Part shown: piece after piece, positions 45,711-54,741 of the stretch
Layout: each line of letters starts with the position of its first letter
Position numbering within the stretch: the first letter of the stretch is position 1
From: Salidesulfovibrio onnuriiensis
GTDB taxonomy: Bacteria > Desulfobacterota > Desulfovibrionia > Desulfovibrionales > Desulfovibrionaceae
DNA length: 64,000 nt
Direction of reading: 5' to 3'
Assembly: GCF_008001235.1 (NCBI RefSeq)
Contig: NZ_CP040751.1
Coordinates: forward strand, 248,001-312,000
Program-made: the position numbers and the translations under genes
The notes under the pieces: generated by a model
Seen by the model: only the letters and a program-made list of their open reading frames with translations
Told to the model about the DNA's origin: nothing
The model's database searches: none

Positions 45711-47116
45711 CTAGGCTCCCAGAGCGGCCAGCCGCTCCAGCATGGACATAACCTCGGCCCAGGCCGGGCGCGAATACCCGTTGTTCTGCAGATACATGTG
45801 GGCGAATCCGGTCAGGGGCTTGAGCCGGACAGGGCTCTCGGCCCAGAAGGATTCCTCCAGCAGGGAACCGGTCCTGAGGCCGTGCCCGAACTGGCGGGAC
45901 ATGACCGGCACATGGACGAGCATTTCCCGCGCGGCCTCCGGGGCCACGGTTCGCACGTCCGTCCAGGCCGCCTGGATGCGGGCCGCATCCCAGAGCCCGA
46001 AACGCTCGCCGAACCAGGCGGTCCAGAACCGCTCCAGGGCCCATTCCTCATCCGCCTCCGCAGCCCCCAGCGCATGAAGATGGTACAGCCCGTCCAAGGA
46101 GCTTCCGGTCCGGTACAGGGCCAGGCCGGGCAGCCGCAGCTTGCCCAGCTTGTCCGGGCCGTCGCCCGCGGCCAGGCGCGCTGCCAGCGCCGCCACCCGC
46201 TTGGGCTCGAACGGGGCGTGGCATTCCAGCCTTTCCCGGGAACACGCCCAGCAGCCCCGCGCACAGTCCATGTCCGCCCGCAGCACGTAATGGCCCGGCG
46301 GATACGGCCCGGTTTCCCAAGGGGCCACGTTGCCCATGGACAGGTTCAGGCACTTGAGCCCGGTCCAGGCCGCCAGATGCATGGGGCCGGTATCCGGGGT
46401 GATGAACAGGGACAGGGTCTGGCCCACGGCCCCGAACTCGTCCAGCCCGAGCCGGCCGCACAGGTTGAGCGCCGGCCCGTTGAAGAGCCGCTCCACCTCG
46501 CGCCCCAGCTCCACCTCGGCGGGCCCGCCGAAGAGCACCGGGCGCAGGCCCCGGCCCAGCAGTTCGCGCATGAGCCCGGCCCAGAACGAGGGCTCCGGGC
46601 GCTTGGCCGCCTCGCTGGCCCCGAGGAACAGCCCCACCTTGTTCACGTCCGCCAGGGTGCGCGGCTCCTCGAAGGTGGTGCCCGCCATGCGGGAAAGGGG
46701 GATCACGTCCAGGGCGTTGAGGTCGGCCCAGTGAAAACGGTTGTAGCGATTGTTGTGCACCAGCCCGGCCCGGTAGAGCTGCCAGTCGCCCCGGATGTGC
46801 TGGGAACCGTCGTCCCGCAGCAGGGGGCCGATCTTGTCCCCGGCCCTGAGCCGGGCGGCCAGCTCGGCGGCCTCGGGCCGGATGCTCAGGTTGATGAGCA
46901 GCTCGTACTCGTGGCGTTCCAGATGCTCCAGGCCGGTCCAGGGGATGAAGACCACCCGGGGGCCAAGGGCATGAGCGGCTTGTAGAAGCCCTCTTCGGCC
47001 ACCACCCAGACGGGATGGCCCGGAAAGGCGCGCTCCAGCCACAGGAACAGGGGAAACGAGAGGATCAGATCCCCCATGCGCTGCATCTGAAGGACAAGGA
47101 CGGGCTTCTTTTCCAT
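45711..47116 (-). pseudogene. Glycosyltransferase family 9 (heptosyltransferase-like), interrupted by a single-base frameshift
   Basis: Two reading frames together form one protein of about 467 aa. The first frame (ATG 47116) reads MEKKPVLVLQMQRMGDLILS..., the N-terminus of a heptosyltransferase, up to about 46970 where YKPLMPLAP occurs. The second frame takes up with GPRVVFIPWTGLEHLE and continues to 45711. The join needs one extra G in the run TTGGCCCCCGGG. The rest contains VLFGGPAEVELGREVE and FITPDTGPMHLAAW, the GT9 donor-site motifs, and a C-terminal tail of 200 aa. This may be a true frameshift mutation, a programmed slip or a sequencing error. It overlaps the upstream glycosyltransferase gene by the TAACATG junction. 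Confidence 0.78.
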
Positions 47117-47117
47117 G

Positions 47118-48332
47118 TTATCCGATGGTCTGGTTCAAGAGTTCCAGCATGGCGCACACGCGATGGTCGTAGGTGTGCTCGGCCAGCACCCGCTTGCGGG
47201 CGGCGGCCGCCACCCGTTGCCGGGCCTCGGCGTCGTTCAGGTATTTATCCATGAGCGCCGGGATTTCATCCATATCTTTATAGAAGACGACCTCCCTGCC
47301 CGGTTCGAACAGGTCCTCGATCTGGTCGCGGTGGTCCGTGAGCAGGAATGCGCCGCAGCAGGGCACGTCGAAGACGCGCTGGTTGCACGCGCCCTTCATC
47401 TGCTTGCTGGTGCAGTTGAAATTGATGTCGCTGGCCAGGTAGAAATCGGGCAGTTCGTCGTAATAGGCCAGCTCCCTGTGGTAGCGCCAACCCTTGACGC
47501 GCTTGAACAGCTCGGTCCAGCCGTCGTCGCCCACCAGGAGCGGTTCATAGGGCATGATGCGCATGATGCACTCGCGGCGGTACAGACAGGTGGCCAGCCA
47601 GGTCAGGTAGGTCTCAAAGGCCAGGGCGCGCTCGCGCGGCAGCCGGTCCATGTCCGAAAGCACCTGCGGCCATTCCCGGCGCATGTATTCACGCACGGTG
47701 TGGTCCTCGGCCTCCACGAATCCCTCGGCGATGTCGAAGCCCTTTTCCACCATAAGAAAGGAAGGCCGGGCGGCCACGAAACGCAGCTCGGTCTTCTTCT
47801 TCATGGAATTGCCCACAAAGGAGACCCGCGCCCTAAGCGCGTCGTCCACCGGGCGTCCCTCGGGCCGGAAGCGGTGCGGGTCCGTGCCTAGGGGCAGGTG
47901 ATGCACGGCCTCGAAGCCCCGGTCCGCCAGGCTTTCCACGGTGTCCGCGTCCCAGGTAAAAAGAATTGTACGCCCGGCGTCCAGGTTGTTGTAGGCGTCC
48001 AGGATCAGGTGCGGATTGTCCACGAACCAGCTGGCCAGCGGCACCTTGAGCTGGTTCAGGATGGACATGAGCACGCCCTCCCGGTCCACGCCCAGGTGGT
48101 TGACCGTAAGCACCACGTCCGGCTTGAACTCGGCCAGGGTTGTGGTCATGAGCTCCACGAACTGCTGCAGGTCCATCTCCTTGGCGGCCAGGTCGAGCAG
48201 CCGGTGCGGCACGCCCAGGCGCTCCATGGCGGCCACGAGCTCGCCCATGATGAAGTATTGGCTGGTCAGCAGCAGGACGCGCGGCATTTTCCCGCGAAAC
48301 TTCGGCTGGTTGGGTACGATGTTCTGATCCAT
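47118..48332 (-). CDS. CgeB/DUF3880-type glycosyltransferase
   Basis: 404 aa, GT-B fold. The N-terminal half reads RVLLLTSQYFIMGELVAAME and VLTVNHLGVDREG, and the C-terminal half carries GTDPHRFRPEG and, near the end, NQRVFDVPCCGAFLLTDHRD, the CgeB/Glyco_trans_1_2 signature. The donor and acceptor are unknown, but pairing with a GT9 gene suggests LPS-core or flagellin glycosylation. The start has a weak ribosome site. Upstream lies 540 bp of repeats. Confidence 0.83.
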   Translation of the reverse strand: MDQNIVPNQPKFRGKMPRVLLLTSQYFIMGELVAAMERLGVPHRLLDLAAKEMDLQQFVELMTTTLAEFKPDVVLTVNHLGVDREGVLMSILNQLKVPLASWFVDNPHLILDAYNNLDAGRTILFTWDADTVESLADRGFEAVHHLPLGTDPHRFRPEGRPVDDALRARVSFVGNSMKKKTELRFVAARPSFLMVEKGFDIAEGFVEAEDHTVREYMRREWPQVLSDMDRLPRERALAFETYLTWLATCLYRRECIMRIMPYEPLLVGDDGWTELFKRVKGWRYHRELAYYDELPDFYLASDINFNCTSKQMKGACNQRVFDVPCCGAFLLTDHRDQIEDLFEPGREVVFYKDMDEIPALMDKYLNDAEARQRVAAAARKRVLAEHTYDHRVCAMLELLNQTIG

Positions 48333-48507
48333 AGTTCAGAGATGTACCCGTGCTGCGGCGCTCTGTCCAGAAAAGCGCGGGGGAAGCTGAAGGAAAAGTA
48401 CCGTGCCCTCCGGGCAACAGGGGCAGCAAATCACCTGACTTTGTTCGAGAACCATTTTGAGGAGAGGGGGTCGAGTGCCAGAAACGAAAAAACACAGGAC
48501 ATTAGCC
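48333..48507. other. Upstream part of the 48.3-48.9 kb intergenic region
   Basis: No gene. It contains the box TTCGAGAACCATTTTGAGG (48444-48462) that extends to GGGGG and recurs at 54672-54698 and inverted at 17882-17904. A short stem GTGCCCTCCGGGCA (48402-48415) is possible. No promoter for the glycosyltransferase gene was identified. Confidence 0.4.
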
Positions 48508-48630
48508 CAGGTTGGTGAGGCGCCGCGCTGGCAAGGCGCAAAAAAAGATCAAGACCGAAGCGTATTCCTCATACGTGAGGGTGTGATCATTTTGCGGCAA
48601 CGCCGTCAGCGCGGATGCATCGCCAGCCTG
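48508..48630. repeat. Family A palindromic element, copy 6
   Basis: End arms CAGG/CCTG, then TTGGTGAGGC and CCGCGCTGGC pairing with GCCAGCGCGG-type sequence on the right. The outer stem is AAAGATCA/TGATCATTTT and the core GAAGCGTATTCCTCATACGTGAGGG. Flanks are AAGGCGCAAAAA and TTGCGGCAACGCCG. It directly abuts the long tail repeat at 48631. Confidence 0.75.
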
Positions 48631-48880
48631 AGAAAACGAGAAGGCCCCCGAGGGACCGTCCCTGGGAGCCTTTGATTTCTCGTATTGCAAAAGAAGGATG
48701 CTTTTCTATAAGCACCTGCCGTGCCAAACTTTTGCAAACACGCAAATTTATTTTTTAGTCATTTTATTTCAGATACTTATATGGAAACAAAGAAACACTG
48801 AACGACCCATTTCGAACCCGAAACCAGTACAAAATATTTTACATCGCCGGGGAGCGCCCCGCCTCGGACCAAAATTTTAA
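48631..48880 (+). repeat. Long tail repeat, copy 1 (pairs with 55121-55374)
   Basis: The first 101 bp (48631-48731) are identical to 55121-55221. They fold into a strong stem CGAGAAGGCCCCCGAGGGAC/GTCCCTGGGAGCC...TTCTCG. The remainder, an AT-rich stretch with the shared segment AGTACAAAATATTTTAC, is roughly 80% identical by eye. It ends at the stop codon of the RTX gene. No protein-coding role is evident. Confidence 0.85.
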
Positions 48881-50694
48881 ACCACGGAAAGATCGTCCAC
48901 GGTCAGGGCGTCGTCGCCCTCCAGGGAGACCTCGGCAATGAGGGTCTCGTCCCCGGCCGTACTCAGGTCCGGGTCGTAATAGAGATGGCCGAACCAGCCG
49001 CCCGTATCCTCCCAGACAAAGCCGTCGCCCTCCAGGCCCAGCGATCCGGAATAGGGCTGGGAAACGTCGTACAGGACATGGGAGCCGAACTCGAACTCGA
49101 AGTGGTCCTCCCCGTGGGTGAAGCTGTAGACCGTATCCCCGGCCTCGGAAAGGCTGTCGTAATGGTAGGTGTCCTGGCCGTCGCCGCCGTAAAGGACGTC
49201 CGAACCGTTACCGCCGTACAGGCCGTCGTCACCGCTATCCCCGAAAAGATAGTCCGTGCCGTTGCCGCCCTCCAGGGTGTCGTCGCCGTCGCCCCCGAAC
49301 AGGTAGTCGTCCCCCTTGTCGCCGAAAAGGGCGTCACGCCCCGCGCCGCCGTAAAGCATGTCGCTGTCCTGGCCGCCGTGCAGGGTGTCATCCCCATCCT
49401 CGCCGTAAAGAAAATCGTTCCCCGCATTGCCCTGGAGGAAATCGTCGCCGCCACGGCCATGCAGTTCGTCGCTGCCGCCGAGACCGTGCAGATCGTTGGC
49501 CCGGTCATCGCCGGTCAGGGTGTCGGCGTGGTCTGAGCCGCGCACATCGGTGACGGCGGCCCCCACCTTCCAGGATTCCCCCTCCGGGCTCAGCCACCAG
49601 TATTTCGGCGCTTCCTGTGCTTCCCCCGCGGAAAGATCCACCCGGACGCCGCTGTCGCTCGCGGAATAGTCCAGTTCGGAAACCGGGGAAAAACGGAGGC
49701 AAAGATCGGGGCTGCCCATTCCCTTTCCCAGGGGAGCCTCGGACAGGGAAGCCGAGGACCACAGATCCTGATAATCCTCCTGCCCGCCCTCAAGGGTGTT
49801 TTCCGGCGCGGCATCGTGCGCTTCGCCCGGATCCGAGGCGCTTGTCTCCGTATCGCCGGGCTGTTCCACGGGATTGAGCACCAGCTCGCCGCCCTCGCCG
49901 ACCCCCACCCGGACCTCGTTGTCGTTCTCGTCCGTGAGCACGACCCCGTCCAGGTCCCCGGGCCGCACGTGCTCGAACAGTTCCGCGGCATCCTGCGCGG
50001 ATTCCAGGGGCATGAAGGGCTGCCAGTCCTGCCCGTCGAAGCGGACAATGCCGAGCATGCCACGCTGCGCATCCAGGGTCAGCACCCCCTTGCTCGGGGC
50101 GGGGCCCGCAATGCTCACCACGCTGAGAAAGGAATGGTCGCCCAGGCCGGGCCAGGAAAGGTTCTGCGCCCCCAGGGAGGCGTGATCGTTCTGGATGAGA
50201 GTGAGTTCGCGGCTGTCCCGGATGAGGATGTCGTTGTCCCCGTCGCCGTCCAGGTCTTCCACGGAGATGGCCCGGGGGCTGTGCAGGACGATGCCCAGGT
50301 TCTTGACCGCCCACTCGCCCTTGTTGAAAAAGACCTTGGCCCCGGAGACATGGCCCACCACGATGTCGTCCACATGGTCGCCGTCCACGTCGCCCACGCC
50401 CATGGCCGTGGGCGTGACCTGACTGAACACCTCGTGGGCGAAGAGGCTTTCCGCCTCCCTGCCGAGTTCGTTCTCAATCCAGTACCCGTCGCCGGAGGCC
50501 GGGGTCACGACAATATCGAGATCGCCGTCGCCGTCCATGTCCGCAAAGGAAACAACGGGGGCAGATTCTGACGTTTCGGAAGGGGAGGGAGAGTCGTCCG
50601 GGTCATCCGGCGAGGAGCTTGCAGAGTCCGCAACTACAGATTCATTGCCAGGGGCTGAGTCGAACCATTTGATATCCAAAGCATTTCTGGGCAC
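48877..50694 (-). CDS. RTX-type calcium-binding protein with FG-GAP/VCBS repeats
   Basis: 605 aa from a GTG at 50694, chosen because GAGGAG is 6 nt upstream. N-terminal FG-GAP-like motifs (FADMDGDGDLDIVVT, VGDVDGDHVDDIVVG, VEDLDGDGDNDILIR) suggest a propeller. A linker and about ten nonapeptide GGxGxDxLx repeats (about 400-510; GNAGNDFLYGEDGDD and similar) form a Ca2+ beta-roll. There is no Sec signal, as expected for a type I secretion substrate. No type I exporter is in the window. The C-terminus (LTVDDLSVV) is acidic and hydrophobic, resembling RTX secretion signals. Confidence 0.85.
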   Translation of the reverse strand: MPRNALDIKWFDSAPGNESVVADSASSSPDDPDDSPSPSETSESAPVVSFADMDGDGDLDIVVTPASGDGYWIENELGREAESLFAHEVFSQVTPTAMGVGDVDGDHVDDIVVGHVSGAKVFFNKGEWAVKNLGIVLHSPRAISVEDLDGDGDNDILIRDSRELTLIQNDHASLGAQNLSWPGLGDHSFLSVVSIAGPAPSKGVLTLDAQRGMLGIVRFDGQDWQPFMPLESAQDAAELFEHVRPGDLDGVVLTDENDNEVRVGVGEGGELVLNPVEQPGDTETSASDPGEAHDAAPENTLEGGQEDYQDLWSSASLSEAPLGKGMGSPDLCLRFSPVSELDYSASDSGVRVDLSAGEAQEAPKYWWLSPEGESWKVGAAVTDVRGSDHADTLTGDDRANDLHGLGGSDELHGRGGDDFLQGNAGNDFLYGEDGDDTLHGGQDSDMLYGGAGRDALFGDKGDDYLFGGDGDDTLEGGNGTDYLFGDSGDDGLYGGNGSDVLYGGDGQDTYHYDSLSEAGDTVYSFTHGEDHFEFEFGSHVLYDVSQPYSGSLGLEGDGFVWEDTGGWFGHLYYDPDLSTAGDETLIAEVSLEGDDALTVDDLSVV

Positions 50695-50950
50695 ATCTAC
50701 TCCTCGAAAAAAATATGGATTCAAACAGCTGCCGTTGGCATTTACTCAAGATTCGGCACACGGTCAATTATAGAGGGTTGCCATCACGACCGCTTATGAA
50801 TTCCCTATTTTCCATAAGACATGTTTCCGCGCGAAAACAACCCGCCGAAAACGTGTTTTCCTCCCCCGGGCCGCCCGCATCTCTAATTGTCTGGATTTGA
50901 AAACGTTATCGCGGTATGCAGGCATGAAGAGCGTTGACCGGGGGGACTCC

Positions 50951-51919
50951 TTGAAACGAATATGCTTGCCCATAGCCCTGCTCGTCGCAGCCTGCCTGCT
51001 GGCCGTCCCGGCCCCGGCGCGGGCCGCGCACAAGGCACGGGTGGTTCTGCAGTGGTACGCCCAGGCCCAGTTCGCGGGCTTCTACATGGCACAGGAAAAG
51101 GGCTATTACGCCCAGCGCGGCCTGGAGGTGAAGATCATCCCCGGCGGCCCGGATGTGGACGTGGCCCAATGGCTGGCCAAGGGCAAGGCCGACTACGGCA
51201 CCATGTTCCTGACCACGGCCATCGAGCGGCGCGGCGCGGGCATGCCCGTGGTCAACGTGGGCCAGTTCGTGCAGAAATCCGCGCTCATGCTCGTGGCGCG
51301 CAAGAACTCGGGCATCGAATCCATCGTCGACCTGGAGGGCATGCGTATCGGCATGTGGGGAAGGCAGTTCCAGCTCCAGCCCCGGGCCCTGTTCAAGCGC
51401 CTGGGCATCAACGTGGACATCATCCAGCAGTCCCCCTCCTTCGACCTGTTCCTGCGCGGCGGGCTCGATGCGGTCTCTGCCATGTGGTACAACGAATACC
51501 ATACGCTCAAGTCCTACGGCCTGGACGACGACGAAATGGTCACCTTCTTCTTCAGCGAGTTGGATCTCAATTTCCCGGAAGACGGGCTCTACTGCCTGGA
51601 ATCCACCCTGCTCAAGAACCCCGAGGCCACCCGCGCCCTGGTGGAGGCCACGGCCCTGGGCTGGAAATACGCCTTCGAGCACCCGGACGAGACCCTGGAA
51701 CTGATCATCGGGCGCATGAAGCAGCAGAAGGTGCGCGCCAACCGGGCCCACCAGCGCTGGATGCTGGCCCGCATGAAGGACATCATCCTTCCGGCCGGCA
51801 AGGACACGCCCGACACAACCCTGCGACGGGGCGACTATGAACGCACCAAGGCCGCGCTGCTGTCCAACGGGTTCATCTGGCGAGCGCCCTCCTACCAAGA
51901 CTTCTACAAGGGGCCGTAA
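50951..51919 (+). CDS. Orphan THI5/NMT1-type ABC substrate-binding protein
   Basis: 322 aa from TTG 50951 with GGGGGGA 5 nt upstream; ATGs at 50897 and 50924 are alternatives. Signal peptide MKRICLPIALLVAACLLAVP with ARA cleavage. The fold is that of the SsuA/THI5-like family (VVLQWYAQAQFAGFYMAQEK; GGPDVDVAQWLAKGKADYG). No permease or ATPase is adjacent. The next three genes encode a membrane RsbU-type phosphatase and its partners, so a role as a ligand-binding sensor for that system is the simplest reading. The substrate is unknown. It may be co-transcribed (3-bp gap). Confidence 0.82.
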   Translation: MKRICLPIALLVAACLLAVPAPARAAHKARVVLQWYAQAQFAGFYMAQEKGYYAQRGLEVKIIPGGPDVDVAQWLAKGKADYGTMFLTTAIERRGAGMPVVNVGQFVQKSALMLVARKNSGIESIVDLEGMRIGMWGRQFQLQPRALFKRLGINVDIIQQSPSFDLFLRGGLDAVSAMWYNEYHTLKSYGLDDDEMVTFFFSELDLNFPEDGLYCLESTLLKNPEATRALVEATALGWKYAFEHPDETLELIIGRMKQQKVRANRAHQRWMLARMKDIILPAGKDTPDTTLRRGDYERTKAALLSNGFIWRAPSYQDFYKGP

Positions 51920-51921
51920 CC

Positions 51922-53862
51922 GTGAAGTTCAAAGGACTTTCCCTCAAGATAGCGGCGCTGACCCTGATCTGCACCACCCTGATCCTGGCCTTCATCGTGG
52001 GCTACAACTACATGGTCTCCCGCCGGATCATCGTGGAGCTGGCAGAACGGGACGGGGGGCACCTGGCCGAAGCCACGGTGAACCGCATCAACGACGTGCT
52101 CAATTCCGTGCAGAAGGTGGCCCAGAGCATCTCCTACTCCCTGGAGGAAGGCGAACTCTCGGACGAGCTCATCAACGACCTCGGCCACCGGGTGCTCTCC
52201 AACAACCCGGAGATCTTCGGCACGGCCGTGGCCTTCGAGCCCTACGGCTTCGACCGCACCCGGCTCTACTATTCGCCCTACCACTACCGGTCCGGGAACC
52301 GCATCGCCCGCACCAACCTGGGCAGCGCCTCCTACCGCTATTTCTACATGGACTGGTATCAGCTGGCCAAGGAGCTGGAAAAGCCCATCTGGACCGAGCC
52401 CTACTTTGACGAGGGCGGCGGCCACGCGCTCATGACCACCTATTCCGTGCCCTTCTACCGCACCAGGGACGGCAAGAAGCACTTTGCGGGCGTGGTCACC
52501 GCGGACGTGGACCTGGGCTGGCTCCAGAAGACCCTGGCCGACATCAAGGTGCTGGACACGGGCTTCGTGTTCCTGCTCTCGCGCTACGGCTCGTTCATCA
52601 GCCATCCCAACAAGGACCTGGTCATGAACGAGACCATCTTCACCCTGGCCGAGGAAATGAACATGCCCTGGATGCGCGACGTGGGCCGCAAGATGCGCAA
52701 GGGGCTTTCCGGCTTCGTGGAGCTGGAGCGGCTCTCCCGAGGCGACAAGGCCTTCCTCTACTACCTGCCCCTGCCCGAGCAGAACTGGTCCTTGGGCGTG
52801 GTCTTTCCCAAAAACGAGCTCTTCGCGGACGTGACCGAACTGACCCGGACCATGATCATCATCGCCGGGGCGGGCTTCCTACTCCTGGCCGCGCTGCTCG
52901 TCTACCTCTCCCGCTCCATCACCAGCCCCCTGCGCCAACTCACGGGCGCGGCGCACGAGATCGCCTCGGGCAACCTGGACCTGATCCTGCCGAACATAAA
53001 GACCAAGGACGAGGTGGGCGACCTGGCCGCCTCCTTCAAGGTCATGAAATACTCGCTCAAGGAATACATCGAGAACCTGACCACCACCACGGCGGTCAAG
53101 GAACGCATCGAATCCGAGCTGCGCATCGCCCACGACATCCAGATGGGCCTGCTGCCCAAGCTGTTCCCGGCCTTCCCGGAACGCAGCGAATTCGACATCT
53201 ACGCCACCATCGAGCCCGCCCGCGAGGTGGGCGGCGACCTCTACGACTTCTTCTTCGTGGACGAACGGTACTTCTGCTTCCTGGTGGGCGATGTCTCGGG
53301 CAAGGGCGTGCCCGCGGCCTTCTTCATGGCCGTGACCAAGACCCTGCTCAAGGTGGTGGCCGAGCGCGGCCTGGACCCGGGCGACATACTCACCAAGGTC
53401 AACGCCGACCTGGCCGAGGAAAACGAATCCTGCATGTTCGTGACCCTGTTCCTGGCCATCATCGACATCGAGACCGGCGAGCTGCGCTACGCCAATGCCG
53501 GGCACAATCCGCCCGTGTACCTGGCCAAAGGCGGCGAGCCCGAATGGCTGCCCTCCCTGCACGAACCCATTGCGGGCGTCATGGAAGGCATGGAATACTC
53601 CACCAAGAGCATGACCCTGGCCAAGGACGACATCCTGTTCATCTACACGGACGGGGTGACCGAGGCCATGAACGCGGCCCAGGAGCTCTACTCCGAGGAT
53701 CGGCTCATGGAACTGCTGGTCAAATGCAACGGGCAGTCGGCCACGGACCTGGTCCTGTCCGTCAACGAATCACTCAAGGCCTTCACCGGTGGCGCCGAGC
53801 AGTCGGACGACATCACCATGCTGGCCATGCAATTTTGCGGAAAATGCGACCCCAAGGATTAG
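51922..53862 (+). CDS. Membrane-bound PP2C/RsbU-type serine phosphatase with periplasmic sensor domain
   Basis: 646 aa from GTG. Transmembrane helix 1 (about 11-30), a periplasmic dCache-like domain (about 35-310; YDRTRLYYSPY-like aromatic region, LAKELEKPIWTEPYFDE) and helix 2 (TMIIIAGAGFLLLAALLVYL) are followed by HAMP. A linker coiled coil leads to the SpoIIE/PP2C phosphatase: EPAREVGGDLYDFF, LVGDVSGKGVPAAFFM, YANAGHNPPVYL, YTDGVTEAMN and EQSDDITMLAMQ. Metal-binding Asp residues are present. It should dephosphorylate the STAS protein encoded next in response to a periplasmic signal. Confidence 0.92.
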   Translation: MKFKGLSLKIAALTLICTTLILAFIVGYNYMVSRRIIVELAERDGGHLAEATVNRINDVLNSVQKVAQSISYSLEEGELSDELINDLGHRVLSNNPEIFGTAVAFEPYGFDRTRLYYSPYHYRSGNRIARTNLGSASYRYFYMDWYQLAKELEKPIWTEPYFDEGGGHALMTTYSVPFYRTRDGKKHFAGVVTADVDLGWLQKTLADIKVLDTGFVFLLSRYGSFISHPNKDLVMNETIFTLAEEMNMPWMRDVGRKMRKGLSGFVELERLSRGDKAFLYYLPLPEQNWSLGVVFPKNELFADVTELTRTMIIIAGAGFLLLAALLVYLSRSITSPLRQLTGAAHEIASGNLDLILPNIKTKDEVGDLAASFKVMKYSLKEYIENLTTTTAVKERIESELRIAHDIQMGLLPKLFPAFPERSEFDIYATIEPAREVGGDLYDFFFVDERYFCFLVGDVSGKGVPAAFFMAVTKTLLKVVAERGLDPGDILTKVNADLAEENESCMFVTLFLAIIDIETGELRYANAGHNPPVYLAKGGEPEWLPSLHEPIAGVMEGMEYSTKSMTLAKDDILFIYTDGVTEAMNAAQELYSEDRLMELLVKCNGQSATDLVLSVNESLKAFTGGAEQSDDITMLAMQFCGKCDPKD

Positions 53863-53865
53863 CAC

Positions 53866-54195
53866 ATGGACATCACGACGGAAAAGAAAGACAAAGGCAC
53901 CCTGCTCAAAATCTCCGGGCGCATGGACGCCATCACGGCCCCGGAATATGAAAAGGCATTCCTGGAACTGGTGGATCAGGGCGAGCTGCTCGTGGTCAGC
54001 GACATGAGCGGCCTCGAATACATCAGCTCGGCCGGGCTGCGCAGCATCCTCACCGCGGCCAAGCGCATCCGCGCCAAGCAGGGCGACGTCCGCTTCTGCG
54101 GCCTGACCGGCATGGTGGAGGAGGTCTTCCAGATCTCCGGGTTCATGGGCATGTTCAAGATGTTCTCCTCCGAGGACGAGGCCTTCTCGGCCTGA
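53866..54195 (+). CDS. STAS-domain anti-anti-sigma factor homologue
   Basis: 109-aa single STAS domain (RsbV/SpoIIAA type). The phosphorylatable Ser is in GLEYISSAGLRSIL. It is 3 bp downstream of the phosphatase gene, with AAGGA before the start. It is the presumed substrate of both the phosphatase and the RsbW-type kinase encoded next. No sigma factor is adjacent, so the output is not known. Confidence 0.9.
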   Translation: MDITTEKKDKGTLLKISGRMDAITAPEYEKAFLELVDQGELLVVSDMSGLEYISSAGLRSILTAAKRIRAKQGDVRFCGLTGMVEEVFQISGFMGMFKMFSSEDEAFSA

Positions 54196-54201
54196 GCCGC
54201 C

Positions 54202-54618
54202 ATGAAGCTGCGCATCCCCGCCACCCTGGAGCGGCTCGAAGAGGCCCGCGCCTTTGTGCAGTCCCACGCCGAGACCCTGGGGGTCTCCCCGGCCGTGGTC
54301 CTGAAGCTCGACCTGGTGCTCGAGGAGCTGGTGGTCAATATCGGCTCCTACGCCTACCCCGATTCCGGGGGCGACATGGAGATCAACTGCACCCGCAAGG
54401 CCCTCGACGACGGGCGCGAGGTCTTCTGCCTGTCCATGCGCGACTGGGGCGCCCGTTTCGATCCCCTGGAAGCCGCCGCGCCCGACACCGGGGCCGGCCT
54501 GGAAGAACGCGGCATCGGCGGCCTGGGCATTTATCTCATCCGCGAAATGGCCGCCCACTGCGAATACATCCGCCACGGCGACATGAACGAATTCACGGTC
54601 TGCCTGGCCCTGGATTGA
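54202..54618 (+). CDS. RsbW-like serine kinase / anti-sigma factor (HATPase)
   Basis: 138-aa GHKL ATPase fold: N-box DLVLEELVVNIGSYAYP (Glu and Asn of the ATP site), and G-boxes around DTGAGLEERGIGGLGIYLI. The family phosphorylates STAS antagonists and sequesters a target. It completes the RsbU-RsbV-RsbW-type set. Since no sigma factor gene is linked, the target could be a distant sigma factor or a non-sigma partner. Start ATG 54202 is 6 bp after the STAS stop. Confidence 0.9.
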   Translation: MKLRIPATLERLEEARAFVQSHAETLGVSPAVVLKLDLVLEELVVNIGSYAYPDSGGDMEINCTRKALDDGREVFCLSMRDWGARFDPLEAAAPDTGAGLEERGIGGLGIYLIREMAAHCEYIRHGDMNEFTVCLALD

Positions 54619-54688
54619 TTGGCTTGATCGGGGGAAGGGATAAAAAATTGTACCACCCCCTTTTGGAAAATTTCGAGAACCATTTTAA

Positions 54689-54741
54689 GGAGAGGGGGCA
54701 AGGGAGGCGGCTCCGGGCCGCCCCTCCCTTGCCCCCTCTCC
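54689..54741. terminator. Very long GC-rich hairpin after the partner-switching operon
   Basis: GGAGAGGGGGCAAGGGAGG and CGGC pair with the downstream complement over ~23 bp with a 2-nt bulge and TCCGG loop. The box TTCGAGAACCATTTTAAGG lies directly upstream, as in the region before 48470. Likely a terminator for the operon. Confidence 0.7.

Noticed and set aside
48502-48690. Minus-strand ORFs starting MQYEKSKAPRDGPSGAFSFS in both long repeats (also near 54884-55180)
   Set aside because: They lie on the identical repeat stem and diverge completely beyond it; composition and hairpin explain the open frame.
50760-50950. TPP riboswitch upstream of the THI5-like binding protein
   Set aside because: The CUGAGA and ACCUGA-type core motifs of the TPP aptamer are absent in the 5' region.
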